Assembly (NCBI GenBank): GCA_008477525.1
Contig: SPDT01000009.1
Coordinates: forward strand, 434,001 to 498,000
DNA from: Hypomyces perniciosus
Taxonomy: Eukaryota > Ascomycota > Sordariomycetes > Hypocreales > Hypocreaceae
DNA: 64,000 nt
Direction: 5' to 3'
The notes below the pieces were generated by a model. The model was not told where the DNA came from and ran no database searches. It saw nothing but the letters and a program-made list of their open reading frames with translations. This document shows, piece by piece, positions 1 through 9,733 of this stretch (position 1 is the stretch's first letter; every line of letters begins with the position of its first letter). A program made the position numbers and the translations under genes.

Positions 1-1335
1 AACCACATCTCCCACGTTGGCGCCTCTTGCTGCATTCTGAGCCGGTCCCTACCAATTGGAACACAATGGTGCGGCTGAGGTGACATTCTGCTTGTATGGG
101 ATGGAACCTAATATGGGGAATGTACGGTTGTTGGATGTGAGACGACGTTGAGCAAGTCCTCCACAAACCAAATCAGTTTTCATTGGTCAGCCAATTGTAC
201 ACTGGTTGATGTAGATAAAGGGCATTCCTTGGCTGGTCGTCTACGGAGCGTATAGTTTAGACAAAAAGGATAGAACTTAACTAACTTGAGATCTATTTAT
301 GTACCGACTCTCAAATAATGTCTGGTTCCCTAGGCAGCAAAGCGTACCTATACCAAAAATTTACTTTCACACAGTACGCAGTATCTCATAAAAATCTACT
401 TTTCCACAGCCTACTTCACCAAATCTAGATGCATATCTCCAGCAGTCGCTCGGTTTTTTACCATTTTGGGCAGCTGATTCGACCATTTTGTCGAGGGGAA
501 AAAGGCGCACCCAAACACACACCCACACACACACAAAGACTTGTATAGAGCACGGGAACCGCGCTCTGCTGATAGGCCACGAAGCCATAATCGTATAATT
601 TGATGCTCAAAAGACACTGCGGATCATTTGATCATGATGCCGGCAGCCAGAAGCAACCAACAGTCGCCTTTCTATGCCTAGGTGGCAGCAACGGCCAGAG
701 CTAGGGTCATGTATTGAAGGAGGAAGAAGGTTGTGGTGTATTAAACCAAGTCTACCTGTTTATCTTTTATACCCATAGCTTTTCCCTAATATAGTAGTTA
801 CCAAGTTAGGCAGTCAGTTCTTCTCTCGGGTAAGCAGGGGAAAGAAATGCAAGTGCGTTGGGCCCGTCAGTTACCCTCGACAAACCATCAATGCTATTTC
901 CACTTTTACGATAGGCCAGGAGAAACTACAAGAGCTCCGCTTATCAATGCAGCACATGTTTCTTAGCCCATGGATGAAAATCAGACACTCATGATCAATG
1001 CAAGTAGAGCTGTTGTCAAAGGCTGAGGCCACACTGAAAAGAGTGATAGAGTCTGGGAGAATCCTGGCAGTAGGGAAGCTAGAGAGTAGCAAGTAGGGAC
1101 CAGACAAGTGACTATATTGATCTCTAGCCCTCTGTCCGAGCAGGGGCGGGAGGCCAACTATATATACGCCTGCTTTAGTCATGTGATCCCCTTTAGCCGC
1201 TTTAGGCTCCTGACAGCTGTTCATTGAATACGCGTGTTCTCGAAGAATATTCAACCCGTATCGTGGCAGCGCAGCCGTCAGATCTGCCAAGGCATTTGAC
1301 TATTATGACGGTCCTTCATTTGATTGACTATTTAT
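1..1335. other. No supported gene
   Basis: I see no convincing coding region here. A minus-strand open frame of 139 codons (871-1290) has no recognisable motif and lies just downstream of the gene ending at 1336; it is most likely chance or 3' flank. A CA-rich microsatellite sits near 514-537. Confidence 0.5.
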
Positions 1336-2988
1336 TCATTTGACTTGACGTGCGCTATATCGTGGGAGTGGTAGTTTGAATTGAGGATTTACACTCGTGA
1401 AAGCTTCATACACACTCTCAGTCATGTCTTCATGCTGCTTCAAGTGATAGAGATCAATCATAAGATTCTGTGAAGGAAGCTCGCGATTGACAATGGCGCT
1501 ACAAAGACTGCATGCTTGCTTTAGCCACTTCTCTAGTAGATCCGAATCGTCATTAAGACGAGAACTCAACTTTTCGATGAGCTCATTGTTCTTCGAGATA
1601 CTACGAGCTGATACAATGTTGGGGACGGCGAGAAACAATGCGTACTTCCCTGTGTCCCATTCATGGCGAAGGTCACACAGGTCTTTCCAAAATTTACATT
1701 GAGACTGCATAGACATCATGTCCCGGATACATCGCTTATCTATCCGATACTCCATTGCACGGAATACGGCATCCTCGCTCCGAAGTTGTTGCATCTTCTC
1801 GTAGAATAACACAGCATTATACCTGTCGTGGAATGTGCTGCCTATACACCCTCTCTTCACTGAATGCCACAGCACTGCCAGTTTGGTGTCCCTGGAAGCT
1901 CCTATAGATCGAACTGCTGAGACTGCTTCACTCAATTGACCTAATATAACTTTGCGATCATCAGGAAATATTCGAGGGGGTTGTCGGGAGACAGCTGACG
2001 ATGTTGGACTGGAGGGACACTCTGACGTAGGTGTGGAAGCCTGGTGGGACTGAATCGATTCTCGACGAACTGGTGAAGAGTGAAGCTCGTGAGTCTGGGG
2101 AGATTCGAGGCCACCAAGAGATGCATGGGGAGACTCAAGAGTGGCGATAGGAGTCTCGATCGTTGCGTGAGGCTGGGCTTCTATGCCGTACATAGCGTCC
2201 TCGAAGAAAAGGGTCTGTTCTTCGTCCTCCTGCATCGGAATCGCTTTGAATCCCTCATCACTCGGATCTATCTTTTCACAAAGTAGTTCAACTAATACGC
2301 GGGCGCGGAAGAGGGACAACGCCGTATCAGCAACCCTTTGACTGATGTGAGGAACGCCTTGTTCAATACACCGAGCCCCTAACAACATCATAATGGCCGA
2401 ATCTTGGGGTCGGCACTGTTTTGGACCCGTCCAGCAAGTCACAATGTCTCTTGAGCCTTTTATAGAGAGCGCAGGCATATTATCAGAGGGCCTGCTATCA
2501 TACCAATGAATACAGTCTGAATACGCTACAGCGAAAGCCCAATTATCGCCGTCTTGAAGTGGTATTATTGTAGGTCGATCGAGTCCTTCATCTCTTATTT
2601 CCTTAGGACCCTTCCGGACGTCATGGATCTTTTCAATCTGTGCACAGAGAGACCTTGCTCGGAGAAGATTGAGATATGCCTTTACTGTCTCTGCGTGGAG
2701 GCTACGCCCTCCAGCTAGATCCCGCATCGATTGCGTGACCTCATAATGGAAGGATTGCGAAAGCCTCTCGGCGTATTCTTTCCATCCCGTAGCTGTTTGT
2801 TCTATGAAAACCCTGCAATCTGATGTACCTTCCGATGATGGATACCCTGAAGACTCTTCGGTGGCCAAAGAACGGACAAAATTCGGATATCGCATTTGAA
2901 TAATCTTTAAAGCTGCCTCCACTAGCGGAAGGGAATCACATGAGAAAGCACTAAGGGAAATATGCTTAAAATATTGATATTCTTCCAT
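1336..2988 (-). CDS. Hypothetical protein, possible inactive C48 (Ulp1-like) protease fold
   Basis: A single uninterrupted frame of 550 residues starts at an ATG. Residues 150-167 (W, AFAVAYSDCIHWYDSR) and 191-200 (QCRPQDSAIM) resemble the W..yDS and Q..DCG blocks of fungal Ulp1/C48 cysteine proteases. That family cleaves SUMO or related conjugates and is often carried by fungal transposons. The residue expected to be the catalytic His (before the Trp) is Asn149, and the expected catalytic Cys is Ser197, so peptidase activity is unlikely if the match is real. Residues about 275-340 form a Ser/Thr/Pro-rich linker with repeated ESP/SSP motifs; the C-terminal 200 residues are helical and unrecognised. 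Codon use looks normal and there are no RIP-type stops. It could equally be an unrelated orphan gene. Confidence 0.5.
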   Translation of the reverse strand: MEEYQYFKHISLSAFSCDSLPLVEAALKIIQMRYPNFVRSLATEESSGYPSSEGTSDCRVFIEQTATGWKEYAERLSQSFHYEVTQSMRDLAGGRSLHAETVKAYLNLLRARSLCAQIEKIHDVRKGPKEIRDEGLDRPTIIPLQDGDNWAFAVAYSDCIHWYDSRPSDNMPALSIKGSRDIVTCWTGPKQCRPQDSAIMMLLGARCIEQGVPHISQRVADTALSLFRARVLVELLCEKIDPSDEGFKAIPMQEDEEQTLFFEDAMYGIEAQPHATIETPIATLESPHASLGGLESPQTHELHSSPVRRESIQSHQASTPTSECPSSPTSSAVSRQPPRIFPDDRKVILGQLSEAVSAVRSIGASRDTKLAVLWHSVKRGCIGSTFHDRYNAVLFYEKMQQLRSEDAVFRAMEYRIDKRCIRDMMSMQSQCKFWKDLCDLRHEWDTGKYALFLAVPNIVSARSISKNNELIEKLSSRLNDDSDLLEKWLKQACSLCSAIVNRELPSQNLMIDLYHLKQHEDMTESVYEAFTSVNPQFKLPLPRYSARQVK

Positions 2989-3901
2989 ATCTGTTTAGCT
3001 GTCGTTTTATCTTGCAGTCGCTTGGTTGTTCCTACAGCTATATTTATACATAATGTAAGTGAATTTTTTTAATAATCCAATTGCCACCTTTCGGCAATGA
3101 GTTAGCCTAATTTGGCTACTAAGAACACTATGTACGATAAACTCGTAACGAGTGCCAGCTTTCACAGTGTGGTCTCCTTATCAGTATGTACCATTCTTGC
3201 CGGACTTGTAAGCCCTTACAGTAACACAGCATCTCTAGCTTCGATATGTACTGCTTCAAATGCCGGCCTAAAATTCTGGCCATTTGACACGCTAAGTGTC
3301 TGATTTCAGCCCTTTTGTATGACTTGCTCGTCTGCTTACGATGGCAATTGCCTTGTAGCATTTCGGATTTCGTTTCTGGTCCGCCTCACAATGTCTACAT
3401 GGGTTTTATATGTTTGCGGCCCTGCCTCCCAAGTTGTCACGAGCCACTCGTTCATCTACCACAAGGTGCTCAATGATGAATACAAACAACTCTAGCAGAG
3501 TAGCCGAGACTTTCGATTAGACCGACGATAACCAAGAATTACAGCTAGGAGCGAAATGGCCTTCCACTTTACTCTCTCTAACAACAATATTAATCCGCAA
3601 CTGGCTAAACCCACATGCTTTCCTGCTCACCTAGTTTTGACGTATTATGTAATGAATTGAACAATTCTATCCATCTTTATGTTATTTCACACTATCCACC
3701 AATAGAAAGGTAGTTCGCTGGGAATTTTAGGGGCAGTATGTACGTAGGATTAATCATTAATCTCTGTGGGCAGGGAGCCCATAGGTGCGCGGGATCCCGT
3801 GCAAATTATGTCAGCACAGTGGATAAGGTGGGCCTCTAGCCAATCAGACGCCGCATAGCTAGACAATATCTTATATACAATTATATGAAGCCAGGAAGTA
3901 A
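2989..3901. other. Intergenic, no gene seen
   Basis: The stretch holds only short open frames without domains. It is the probable promoter region of the leftward gene starting at 2988, but no clear TATA box stands out. Its right part is the flank of the MULE remnant. Confidence 0.5.
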
Positions 3902-3944
3902 CCCCCTAACGTAAGCAACGGCAGTGTTGCCTACGTTAGGGGGG
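3902..3944. repeat. Near-perfect hairpin, possible transposon terminus
   Basis: An 18 nt arm CCCCCTAACGTAAGCAAC (3902-3919) is followed after 6 nt by its complement (3926-3943) with one mismatch, then a run of T at 3947-3954. It lies just past the 3' side of the MULE remnant, so it may be a MULE or MITE end. A matching opposite end was not found. Confidence 0.6.
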
Positions 3945-4010
3945 AATTTTTTTTTCAGGCTTTAGCTAGGTTCTCTGTTCGAATCCCAATATATAATAGC
4001 TTTTAGCTAG

Positions 4011-4325
4011 TTATTTAGTTAAATATAAAGACTGCTGTTCCTCACTATCCTTCTCAATCTGGTCCCAGATATGTGCTATGCCTCGTCTGCTGCCTTCAAC
4101 TGCATTATCTGCAAACTGCTGGATAACAAGAGCATCAATTCGGCTATCTTCATCATTCGACCAATCAAGATATGCCATTATCTCTTCCTTAGTCCAGTCC
4201 CTTATGGCCGAGTAGTCTTGCAATATTGACCCCATCTGCTTATAATCTAGGCACCAATTATATTCCCTTTTACTATAGGATGCCGGCAGTTTCATTGCCT
4301 TGCGATATAGCTGATTAGTCTTCAT
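4011..4325 (-). CDS. Small MULE-associated ORF, unknown function
   Basis: A 104-codon frame begins at ATG 4325, immediately downstream of and on the same strand as the MULE transposase remnant. It is rich in acidic and aromatic residues (for example RDWTKEEIMAYLDW at about residues 43-56) and has no catalytic motif that I recognise. Similar short WTKEE-type reading frames accompany Mutator-like elements in other filamentous fungi, which is memory-based support. The frame is intact although the neighbouring transposase is broken. It could be the C-terminal exon of the transposase polyprotein rather than a separate gene. Confidence 0.4.
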   Translation of the reverse strand: MKTNQLYRKAMKLPASYSKREYNWCLDYKQMGSILQDYSAIRDWTKEEIMAYLDWSNDEDSRIDALVIQQFADNAVEGSRRGIAHIWDQIEKDSEEQQSLYLTK

Positions 4326-4343
4326 GCTGCTAGCAGGCTGCTT

Positions 4344-5358
4344 TTAATACCAAGCAGCTTTTGCCATAATATACCGTTGATATATAGCTTCAGGAGCATC
4401 AAACCTTAGCTGTTGTATTAGCTCTGCTGGCTCTACTGGTTGCGTCGGCTCTGCTAGCTCTAGAATAGATGAAGCCAAGAGCTCCTGATGCCGCAAAGGG
4501 CATACTCGGGAAGACCTAATGTGCCCAGTTTGATGGCATCGACTGCATGTGGATGGCTTTCGGTGCTCCTCAACCTTCCATAATGCCTCATGTGACACCC
4601 AGCCATGTATAGCAGAATATAGGTTATTTGAGAGTTCAAGTGGTCTTCAACTTTGCTGTTTAGCTTGATTCGATTGTATCTCTGATAGCTGATTCGCCAA
4701 TGCATGCTTTATTGATCTCCAAGCCTCAAAGAGATCTAATGTATGTATATCTCTTTAAATGAGACTTTAAGAGTGCATGGATGCCTTCAACCCGAGATGT
4801 AACTACGTTGCCAAAGTGTGTGTGTTGGTTGACCCAAGCCTTGACAAGCCGTTCCTTATATGGCTGCAGCCAGGTTGTCTTAATGTATGCAATTTCCTCA
4901 GCATGATCTGCAAGATGCTGCTGTTCAAACTGTAAAACTCGCTCTGTAAAGACTGCCTCAGTGGATGAGCTGATAATAGAATGCCAGAACTGATAGAAGG
5001 CTTCCCAATTCTTAGATCCATATGCCTTAATTGCTGCTATATCGCCTCGTGTTAAAGCAACTAGGCGCTCTTGTGCTGTAAAAGTTGGTAGGCAATGCCG
5101 AACAACAGCCTTATTTGCATGCCAAAGACAGAGCAATGATTGTGCTAATGGAAACACAATTGAAACTGCATTCATACAGGCAAGGCAGCGGTCTGTTAGC
5201 ACTACAGATAGAAATGTAGTACTGCAAGCTTCATAGATAGACCGAAGCCGATCTAATGCCCAAATATAATCTCCCTCTTGCTCGCCACTAAGAAATGCAA
5301 ATGCAATACAGAAAGATCGCTGGCAAGCATCAACGCCAATTATATCAAGAAGCGGCAT
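4344..5358 (-). pseudogene. Mutator-like (MULE) transposase remnant
   Basis: The frame 4726-5358 reads as the central MULE transposase domain: IIGVDACQRSFCIAFAFL, then VVLTDRCLACMNAV with a catalytic Asp, then LCLWHANKAV (CxxH) and the SRVEGIHALLKSHL block. The coding sense continues to 4344 in shifted frames. A frameshift near 4745 is needed to read LDLFEAWRSIKHAL, and an in-frame TGA near 4650 precedes VSHEALWKVEEHRK and a zinc-knuckle-like segment CSRCHQTGHIRSSRVC. The N-terminal DNA-binding part is missing: the frame opens at the MPLLDIIG motif, with TTTG repeats immediately beyond. The element is therefore truncated and carries at least two lesions. Confidence 0.85.
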
Positions 5359-5689
5359 CTGATTGTTTGTTTGTTTGTTTTAATATTAACGACCATAAGT
5401 AAGCTAGTTACACAAATCCCATCTGGGCAATAGGTCGGTAGGAGCCGGCCAAGGTCTTTATCGCATCCATAGATGAAATATTGGGCCACCTCCACGTGGT
5501 CCTGTTAACTCAGAACCGGCCTAACTAGCCAGCAAGCTGCTAGAGAATAACCGGAGGTGTTGACCCTATAGCTGTTCGCTACATTTCAATTTACAAAGGA
5601 AAGAGGGTCGTCCGAGGCCCAGGGCCTCGGGCACCAGGATGAGAAACCCTCCTTACAGAGGGGAAAAACCTGAGTGCTAGCTGTCGGGA

Positions 5690-5821
5690 CCTCTTGCGAG
5701 GCGACGTAGTTTTCGAGGCCTCTCGCGTGGGAGGCAGTGTGTCACCGTCGGCAACACCTCTTGCGAGGCGGTAGCCGTGCCTCTTGCGAGGCAGAGTGTC
5801 GTCTATTGCCTCTTACAAGGC
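5690..5821. repeat. Minisatellite of small hairpin units
   Basis: Five copies of a self-complementary unit of the form GCCTCTTGCGAGGC occur at 5690-5702, 5719-5735 (variant), 5757-5769, 5779-5792 and 5808-5821 (variant GCCTCTTACAAGGC). Each can fold with a 4-5 bp stem. The units are irregularly spaced (roughly 21-38 nt) and no protein-coding reading explains them. A GAGGCCCAGGGCCTC palindrome lies just upstream near 5615. Confidence 0.6.
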
Positions 5822-5942
5822 AATATGCTAGCAGCAGAGCTGCATAGATGTCGTCGCCAGCTCTCGAGGGAGGTGAAGCTCTCCGAATTCCTCCCTCTTT
5901 ATGCGCTGTTAGGGCCCGGTAAGCCCAAGCGGAGAGACAGGC

Positions 5943-6024
5943 CAGTAGGCCTGCAAAAATTACCCCGCACGCTAACAAGCCATAACAGCTGCTAGCGTGG
6001 GAGAATTTTTACAGGGGAGAGTTG
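5943..6024. repeat. Foldback repeat, copy A
   Basis: The core 5950-6015 has near-complementary ends: CCTGCAAAAATTACCCCGC at the left, and at the right the reverse complement of CCTGTAAAAATTCTCCC. The internal segment CAAGCCATAACAGCTGCTAG is shared with copy B at 57576-57654. It lies at the 3' end of the Copia gag fragment and supplies that frame's stop codon. It is probably a small MITE or the joined ends of a DNA transposon. Confidence 0.65.
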
Positions 6025-6570
6025 TTCAAGCATCTGTTGCCGTGATGCCTTCAGAAGGAAATTCTCCCATTTCCACACCCAGTCAAGGAAAACCTTTGAG
6101 TTCGAACAGTTGAAGGATTTCATGATGTCTTGGTATTCGGTCGAGAGAGTCTCTATGACTTTCGATTTCTCGGCTTTGACTGCCCCGTGAAGACTATCGA
6201 TCCAATTAATCAAGGAGTCACGGCGATCAAGATAGCGGGCCATTTTTTCATCAACGCTTCCGAAAACAATGTCTTTAGCTTTGACGAGGTCTGCTTTCTG
6301 TTGCTTGAAGACAGCATGGTCTTCCTTCCAGTTGTCGTAGATGATTCGATACTGCCTTATCTGCTTTTCATTGAGATCAACCTCGCTGTTTGCTGCTGGG
6401 TTGACGTCCCTGAAGCTCGGTCTCCGTGGTTCATCGACAAGTATTTCGGTTCGTTCAACTGGATTGATGGCTTTCCAGATGTCTTCAGCAATCTTGCTGG
6501 AAACATAGTCTTGCCATTCGTCCCAGTTCTCAATACTGGTCAGAGTGACTTCAGACTTCGATTGAGGCAT
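5992..6570 (-). pseudogene. Copia-type gag fragment
   Basis: A 192-codon frame opens at ATG 6570, downstream (on the minus strand) of an LTR and primer site. Residues 12-35 (SIENWDEWQDYVSSKIAE) match the gag-polypeptide pattern of fungal Copia elements, in which gag forms the virus-like particle. The rest is helical and charged, as expected for that domain. The frame ends inside foldback repeat copy A, so protease, integrase, reverse transcriptase and the zinc knuckle are all missing. The fragment was presumably truncated by insertion or deletion at about 6016. Confidence 0.7.
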
Positions 6571-6689
6571 CGTTCTTGGTGAGGGTGTTCGAGAATTGGG
6601 TAGCGGTTTCGGCAGGTTCTAAATAACGAAAAATATAACAGTGATTGCTTCTGGCAAGATCAATTAGATAGGGAAGCACTCATCTTTAT

Positions 6690-6727
6690 AGTTGCAGTGG
6701 TTGGCAACGCGGCTCCGGGCTCATAAC
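6690..6727 (-). other. Retrotransposon primer binding site, half-tRNA-Met type
   Basis: The plus strand reads like the 5' half of a methionine tRNA ending in the anticodon loop (GGGCTCATAAC). Read on the minus strand it lies directly after the LTR. This is the arrangement of Copia elements primed by an internal tRNA-Met fragment. No 3' half of a tRNA follows, so it is not a tRNA gene. Confidence 0.7.
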
Positions 6728-6966
6728 TCTCGGAAAAACCAGTTACGTAGGCAGCTTGTTCACATCACGAAGATAGGGCGCCAGAATTCCACTCAATTGC
6801 TCCATATCCTCTGTCGTTGTGCCGCTCCTCTTCCTTGGATTCTCCTCCCGCCATTTTATCATAGAAGCAGAACGCCGCGCGTTCTGTTTCACCTCACGTC
6901 AGACCACAGGTTCCCTTGCATACACATTTTTGCTTGTTCCAACAACTAGACCGACGTTATCCGACA
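6728..6966 (-). repeat. LTR of Copia fragment (5' LTR)
   Basis: On the minus strand it begins TGTCGGATAACGTC and runs to the primer site. It is closely similar along its length to the solo LTR at 51288-51522. It contains the palindrome AGAACGC-CGC-GCGTTCT (6869-6885) and a TATA-like GATAAAAT (6853-6860, minus). Its inner end is mutated (the plus strand reads TCTCGG where the other copy reads TGTTGG). Confidence 0.8.
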
Positions 6967-7029
6967 AATGTCGAGCCAGCTACCGTCCGTCGCAGAGGCG
7001 TCTAGGGTGGTGTCGCGTATCCGGAGTGT

Positions 7030-7300
7030 GTACGGAGTAGTCAGCAGTCATTTTCACGATATAGGTCAGAAAGGCACCTGAATTCCGTCTCTCTTCATCT
7101 CTTCTGCTGATGTCTGACGAACCGTCCCTCTATCGCTGATAGTTTCCTGGCCAGCCAATTTATAGTGCCAGAGGAACGCGCCGCGTTCCTCTTCCCCACA
7201 GCTTTAGACCTTCCTTGAGTTCCACATCGCAATTTCCTTCGTTTCAACTTCAACAGACTTTTCGACCAATCCGCACTATCTGATTCATTATTGGTGGCTT
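7030..7300 (-). repeat. Diverged second LTR of the same family
   Basis: Segments such as GTAGTCAGC, CACGATATAGG and CCTGAATTCC align in order with the LTR at 6728-6966. It carries an equivalent palindrome GGAACGCG-C-CGCGTTCC (7173-7189) next to a minus-strand TATA box CTATAAATT (7158-7166). The ends are approximate; no clear TG..CA borders or target duplication could be fixed. Confidence 0.45.
7158..7189 (-). promoter_or_regulatory. LTR core promoter: palindrome plus TATA box
   Basis: A 17 bp palindrome lies 6 bp from CTATAAATT on the minus strand. The same order, palindrome then A/T box, is found at 6853-6885 and in the solo LTR near 51413-51441, which suggests a binding site driving LTR transcription. 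Confidence 0.45.
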
Positions 7301-7710
7301 GTAGTTATGGAGTACTTTTAGCTGAATCTTTGCAGATCCGCTGGGCCCAGTCGTGTCCGCTAGCCATGGATGCTTATCGCTTGGCTTGCTAAAGCCATTA
7401 GGAGGGTGGCAGGGATACTGTATGTAGGTATGTATGTATTTATGTTGGATCTAGCCGTTGAGTGTAACAGTCATGCGCGAGGAATCCTCTCAATTGAAGC
7501 TATCTAGATCTAAGAGGGGCCGAAAAGCGGTCTCCATAACATGGGGAATTGTGCTGTGGATACACTGGTGTGATCACGTGACATAAGAAATGATAGAGGG
7601 ATACTTGCACCAACGCTCCACGTTGCCTCAAGTTCTTTTGCCGCCTTTGTAAGTTAAATCCTGTCTCCATACAGAGTAGCATCCTCTCCCTTCTCCGTCT
7701 TGATCCAACA

Positions 7711-8691
7711 ATGACTTTACGGCTATGTATTCATGGCTTGCGCGAATTTCCAGAATTGATAACCTTCGGAGGGAGAATTATTGATCAACCAAAGGCGAAT
7801 GAGCAATATGACATTCATATACGCATTCTCAGCAGCCCGCAAGGCACCGTCTATTTTCAATCTTCAACTGACGATGCCGCCGTCGAGCCGTTTATATCAT
7901 GCTATCTTTTCAACACAAAGCAACCGGTGCAATCGATTTCTGTCGAGTCTGAAGCCAAGAATCACCAAGCAGTTGCTAAATTGCTCTGCAGAATTCCAGA
8001 CCACGTCGAAGTTTTCCCTGCGAACTTGAAAGGAGCATCAAACAAACACCCGCCAGCTGGGGATCTTCTGGAACGTTTGAGAGAAGAAGGAAACAAACTT
8101 CTGATCGTCGCGCCAGGCAACAATGGGCATACAATCAATGCTGCCTTTCAAGGCTATGCTAAAGCTGCTGACCTCTACATGTCCGCTCTTTATGCCATGG
8201 GAGATCTTCCTGGCTCCCCGCCCTCACTGCCAACGCTCAAGTGTCTTTCTAACTTGCTTTTCGTCTGTTTGAAGCTCCGGGCATACGGCATTGCTGATGA
8301 TATCTTGGGGTGGGGCTTGGTGCGTGTATGTGTACGGGATACGGAGCTTCCAACAGATATACGGGGAAGGTGTCTCTATCGGATTGCCGAGATACAAGAA
8401 AAGCGAGGAAAGAGAGATGATGCTCTCAATGCCGCAATCGCTGCGTGGCATCTCTGCCCTGATGAAGCAAAGATCCAAAAATTGGTCTGTCGCCTTCTTC
8501 CAGAGCCTGTCACACCAGTGCCAGAATCGACCGGTCAATGTGTATTTTGTCTCGCGGAGATGGATATCGATGAAACCATTCAGAAGCAGAGGACTACACT
8601 TGGGTGCGGACATACATTCCATACAGGATGTATAGAACCATGGCTCCGCTTCTGGGAGAGAACGTGCCCGATTTGTAGGAGAATAGCTTGA
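7711..8691 (+). CDS. RING-H2 finger protein, probable E3 ubiquitin ligase
   Basis: A single-exon frame of 326 residues starts at ATG 7711. The C-terminal 50 residues form a complete C3H2C3 RING: CVFC (about 277-280), CGHTFHTGC (about 299-307) and CPIC (about 319-322), followed by only four residues. RING-H2 domains recruit ubiquitin-loaded E2 enzymes. Residues about 115-265 are helical, with a pattern that looks TPR-like (AAFQGYAKAADLYMSAL, ALNAAIAAWHLCPDEAKI), suggesting a substrate-binding region. No membrane segment or signal peptide is seen. Neighbours are transposon debris on both sides, yet the frame is intact with no RIP-type stops, so it is probably a live accessory gene. The substrate is unknown. 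Confidence 0.85.
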   Translation: MTLRLCIHGLREFPELITFGGRIIDQPKANEQYDIHIRILSSPQGTVYFQSSTDDAAVEPFISCYLFNTKQPVQSISVESEAKNHQAVAKLLCRIPDHVEVFPANLKGASNKHPPAGDLLERLREEGNKLLIVAPGNNGHTINAAFQGYAKAADLYMSALYAMGDLPGSPPSLPTLKCLSNLLFVCLKLRAYGIADDILGWGLVRVCVRDTELPTDIRGRCLYRIAEIQEKRGKRDDALNAAIAAWHLCPDEAKIQKLVCRLLPEPVTPVPESTGQCVFCLAEMDIDETIQKQRTTLGCGHTFHTGCIEPWLRFWERTCPICRRIA

Positions 8692-8695
8692 ACCT

Positions 8696-9419
8696 ATAAT
8701 CAGATAACACCTTGCCATTTTATTCTCTGATATTCAAGTACCTGCATCATGAAATTTGACCACAGCTGGGAAAATTGCACCGAATGAACGCCACAACGCA
8801 ACGAATAGGATTTTCGGCAGGCGCCTGGTTGAGGTCCCGTCTCTGCTGACTGCGCCGACATCTCTGAGAAACATTGCAGCGGTCCGACTCGCACTCACCT
8901 GGACGAGGCGGTTCTCTCACAGAGGTTCACGCGTGGCCCTGGGCGAGAGGAGGCACGGCGGCCGTCAATGGTTTTGACCGTCATCTTCTACGTCATCTCG
9001 AGGGATGAAGAGATGTGAAGACAATTCGGTAACTTTACATCGAGATTCAACAGGCCACAGAACGAACGAGGGCGGCCAACGGCGTTGGCAACGGAGACAG
9101 TTCACGAGGCAGTTTGCGCTCTTTGTTAGCGGTTCTATCATTGTGAGGGTCTGTGACAGTCCGCTGGGCCGGGGAATCATCAATGCCTAGATGCAAAATG
9201 TCAAGGAGGTGATGGATATAACCATCCCCGAACACCCAATGGCAACTGTTAAAGGGCTTGACGAGCAGTGCCAGACGCTCAAGGGCCGGCTGCTACACAG
9301 CAGTCGTTCGCTACGTTTTATTTAACAAAAGAAATGACTAAGGAAAGATTACGTCAGTCTACGTCTTGAAGGGGGCCCATACGGGTTAGTTTCCTCCACT
9401 AGCTTTAGCTCAGGGGAGT
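8696..9419. other. No gene seen
   Basis: Only overlapping short frames occur. A short plus-strand stretch near 9191-9290 reads protein-like (ITIPEHPMATVKGLDEQCQ) but is not bounded by a start and splice signals that I can defend; it may be transposon-derived. The stretch around 9305-9335 weakly resembles 5577-5607 (GTTCGCTAC followed by an A/T-rich tail). Confidence 0.4.
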
Positions 9420-9644
9420 TTAGTCCCCATCTTCTGTAGCCCTCTGGGGCATTACCGTCCCAGTACTAGTCCTGCAGACGTGCCCTTTGCTCTTTTGACA
9501 AACGTTTAATGTGTGCGAAAGTGCCGTAGCCAGTGTGTGGTGCAGGCGAGGTCGCACTTGTTTAGCCAGCTTGTCTGCCGCTTCATTACCCGGGATGTCT
9601 CTGTGTCCGGGGGCCCAGGGGACGAATACTCTGCATGGGGTCAT
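9420..9644 (-). pseudogene. LINE RNase H C-terminal fragment
   Basis: The frame reads VFVPWAPGHRDIPGNEAAD followed by KLAKQ, the classic C-terminal RNase H motif (the PGH.GI.GNE.AD.LA type) of Tad-like non-LTR retrotransposons. Nothing of the reverse transcriptase precedes it, and the AT-rich block begins directly upstream of it on the minus strand. It contains exactly the RNase H portion that the LINE copy at 29.7 kb lacks. Confidence 0.7.
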
Positions 9645-9733
9645 TCTTGTAGCCAGCCGTTGGAATTCTCAGAGATATAATATTAAAGTAAAAGTTTCTA
9701 ATAACTCTAATAATTACTACCCGGGCTTATAAC

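Noticed and set aside
871..1290. 139-codon minus-strand gene
   Set aside because: No motif, atypical composition, and it lies in the 3' flank of the 1336-2988 gene.
5690..5821. CRISPR-like array
   Set aside because: Units are short, irregularly spaced and variable, and the genome is fungal.
6690..6727. tRNA-Met gene
   Set aside because: Only the 5' half up to the anticodon loop is present and it abuts an LTR; it is a retrotransposon primer site.
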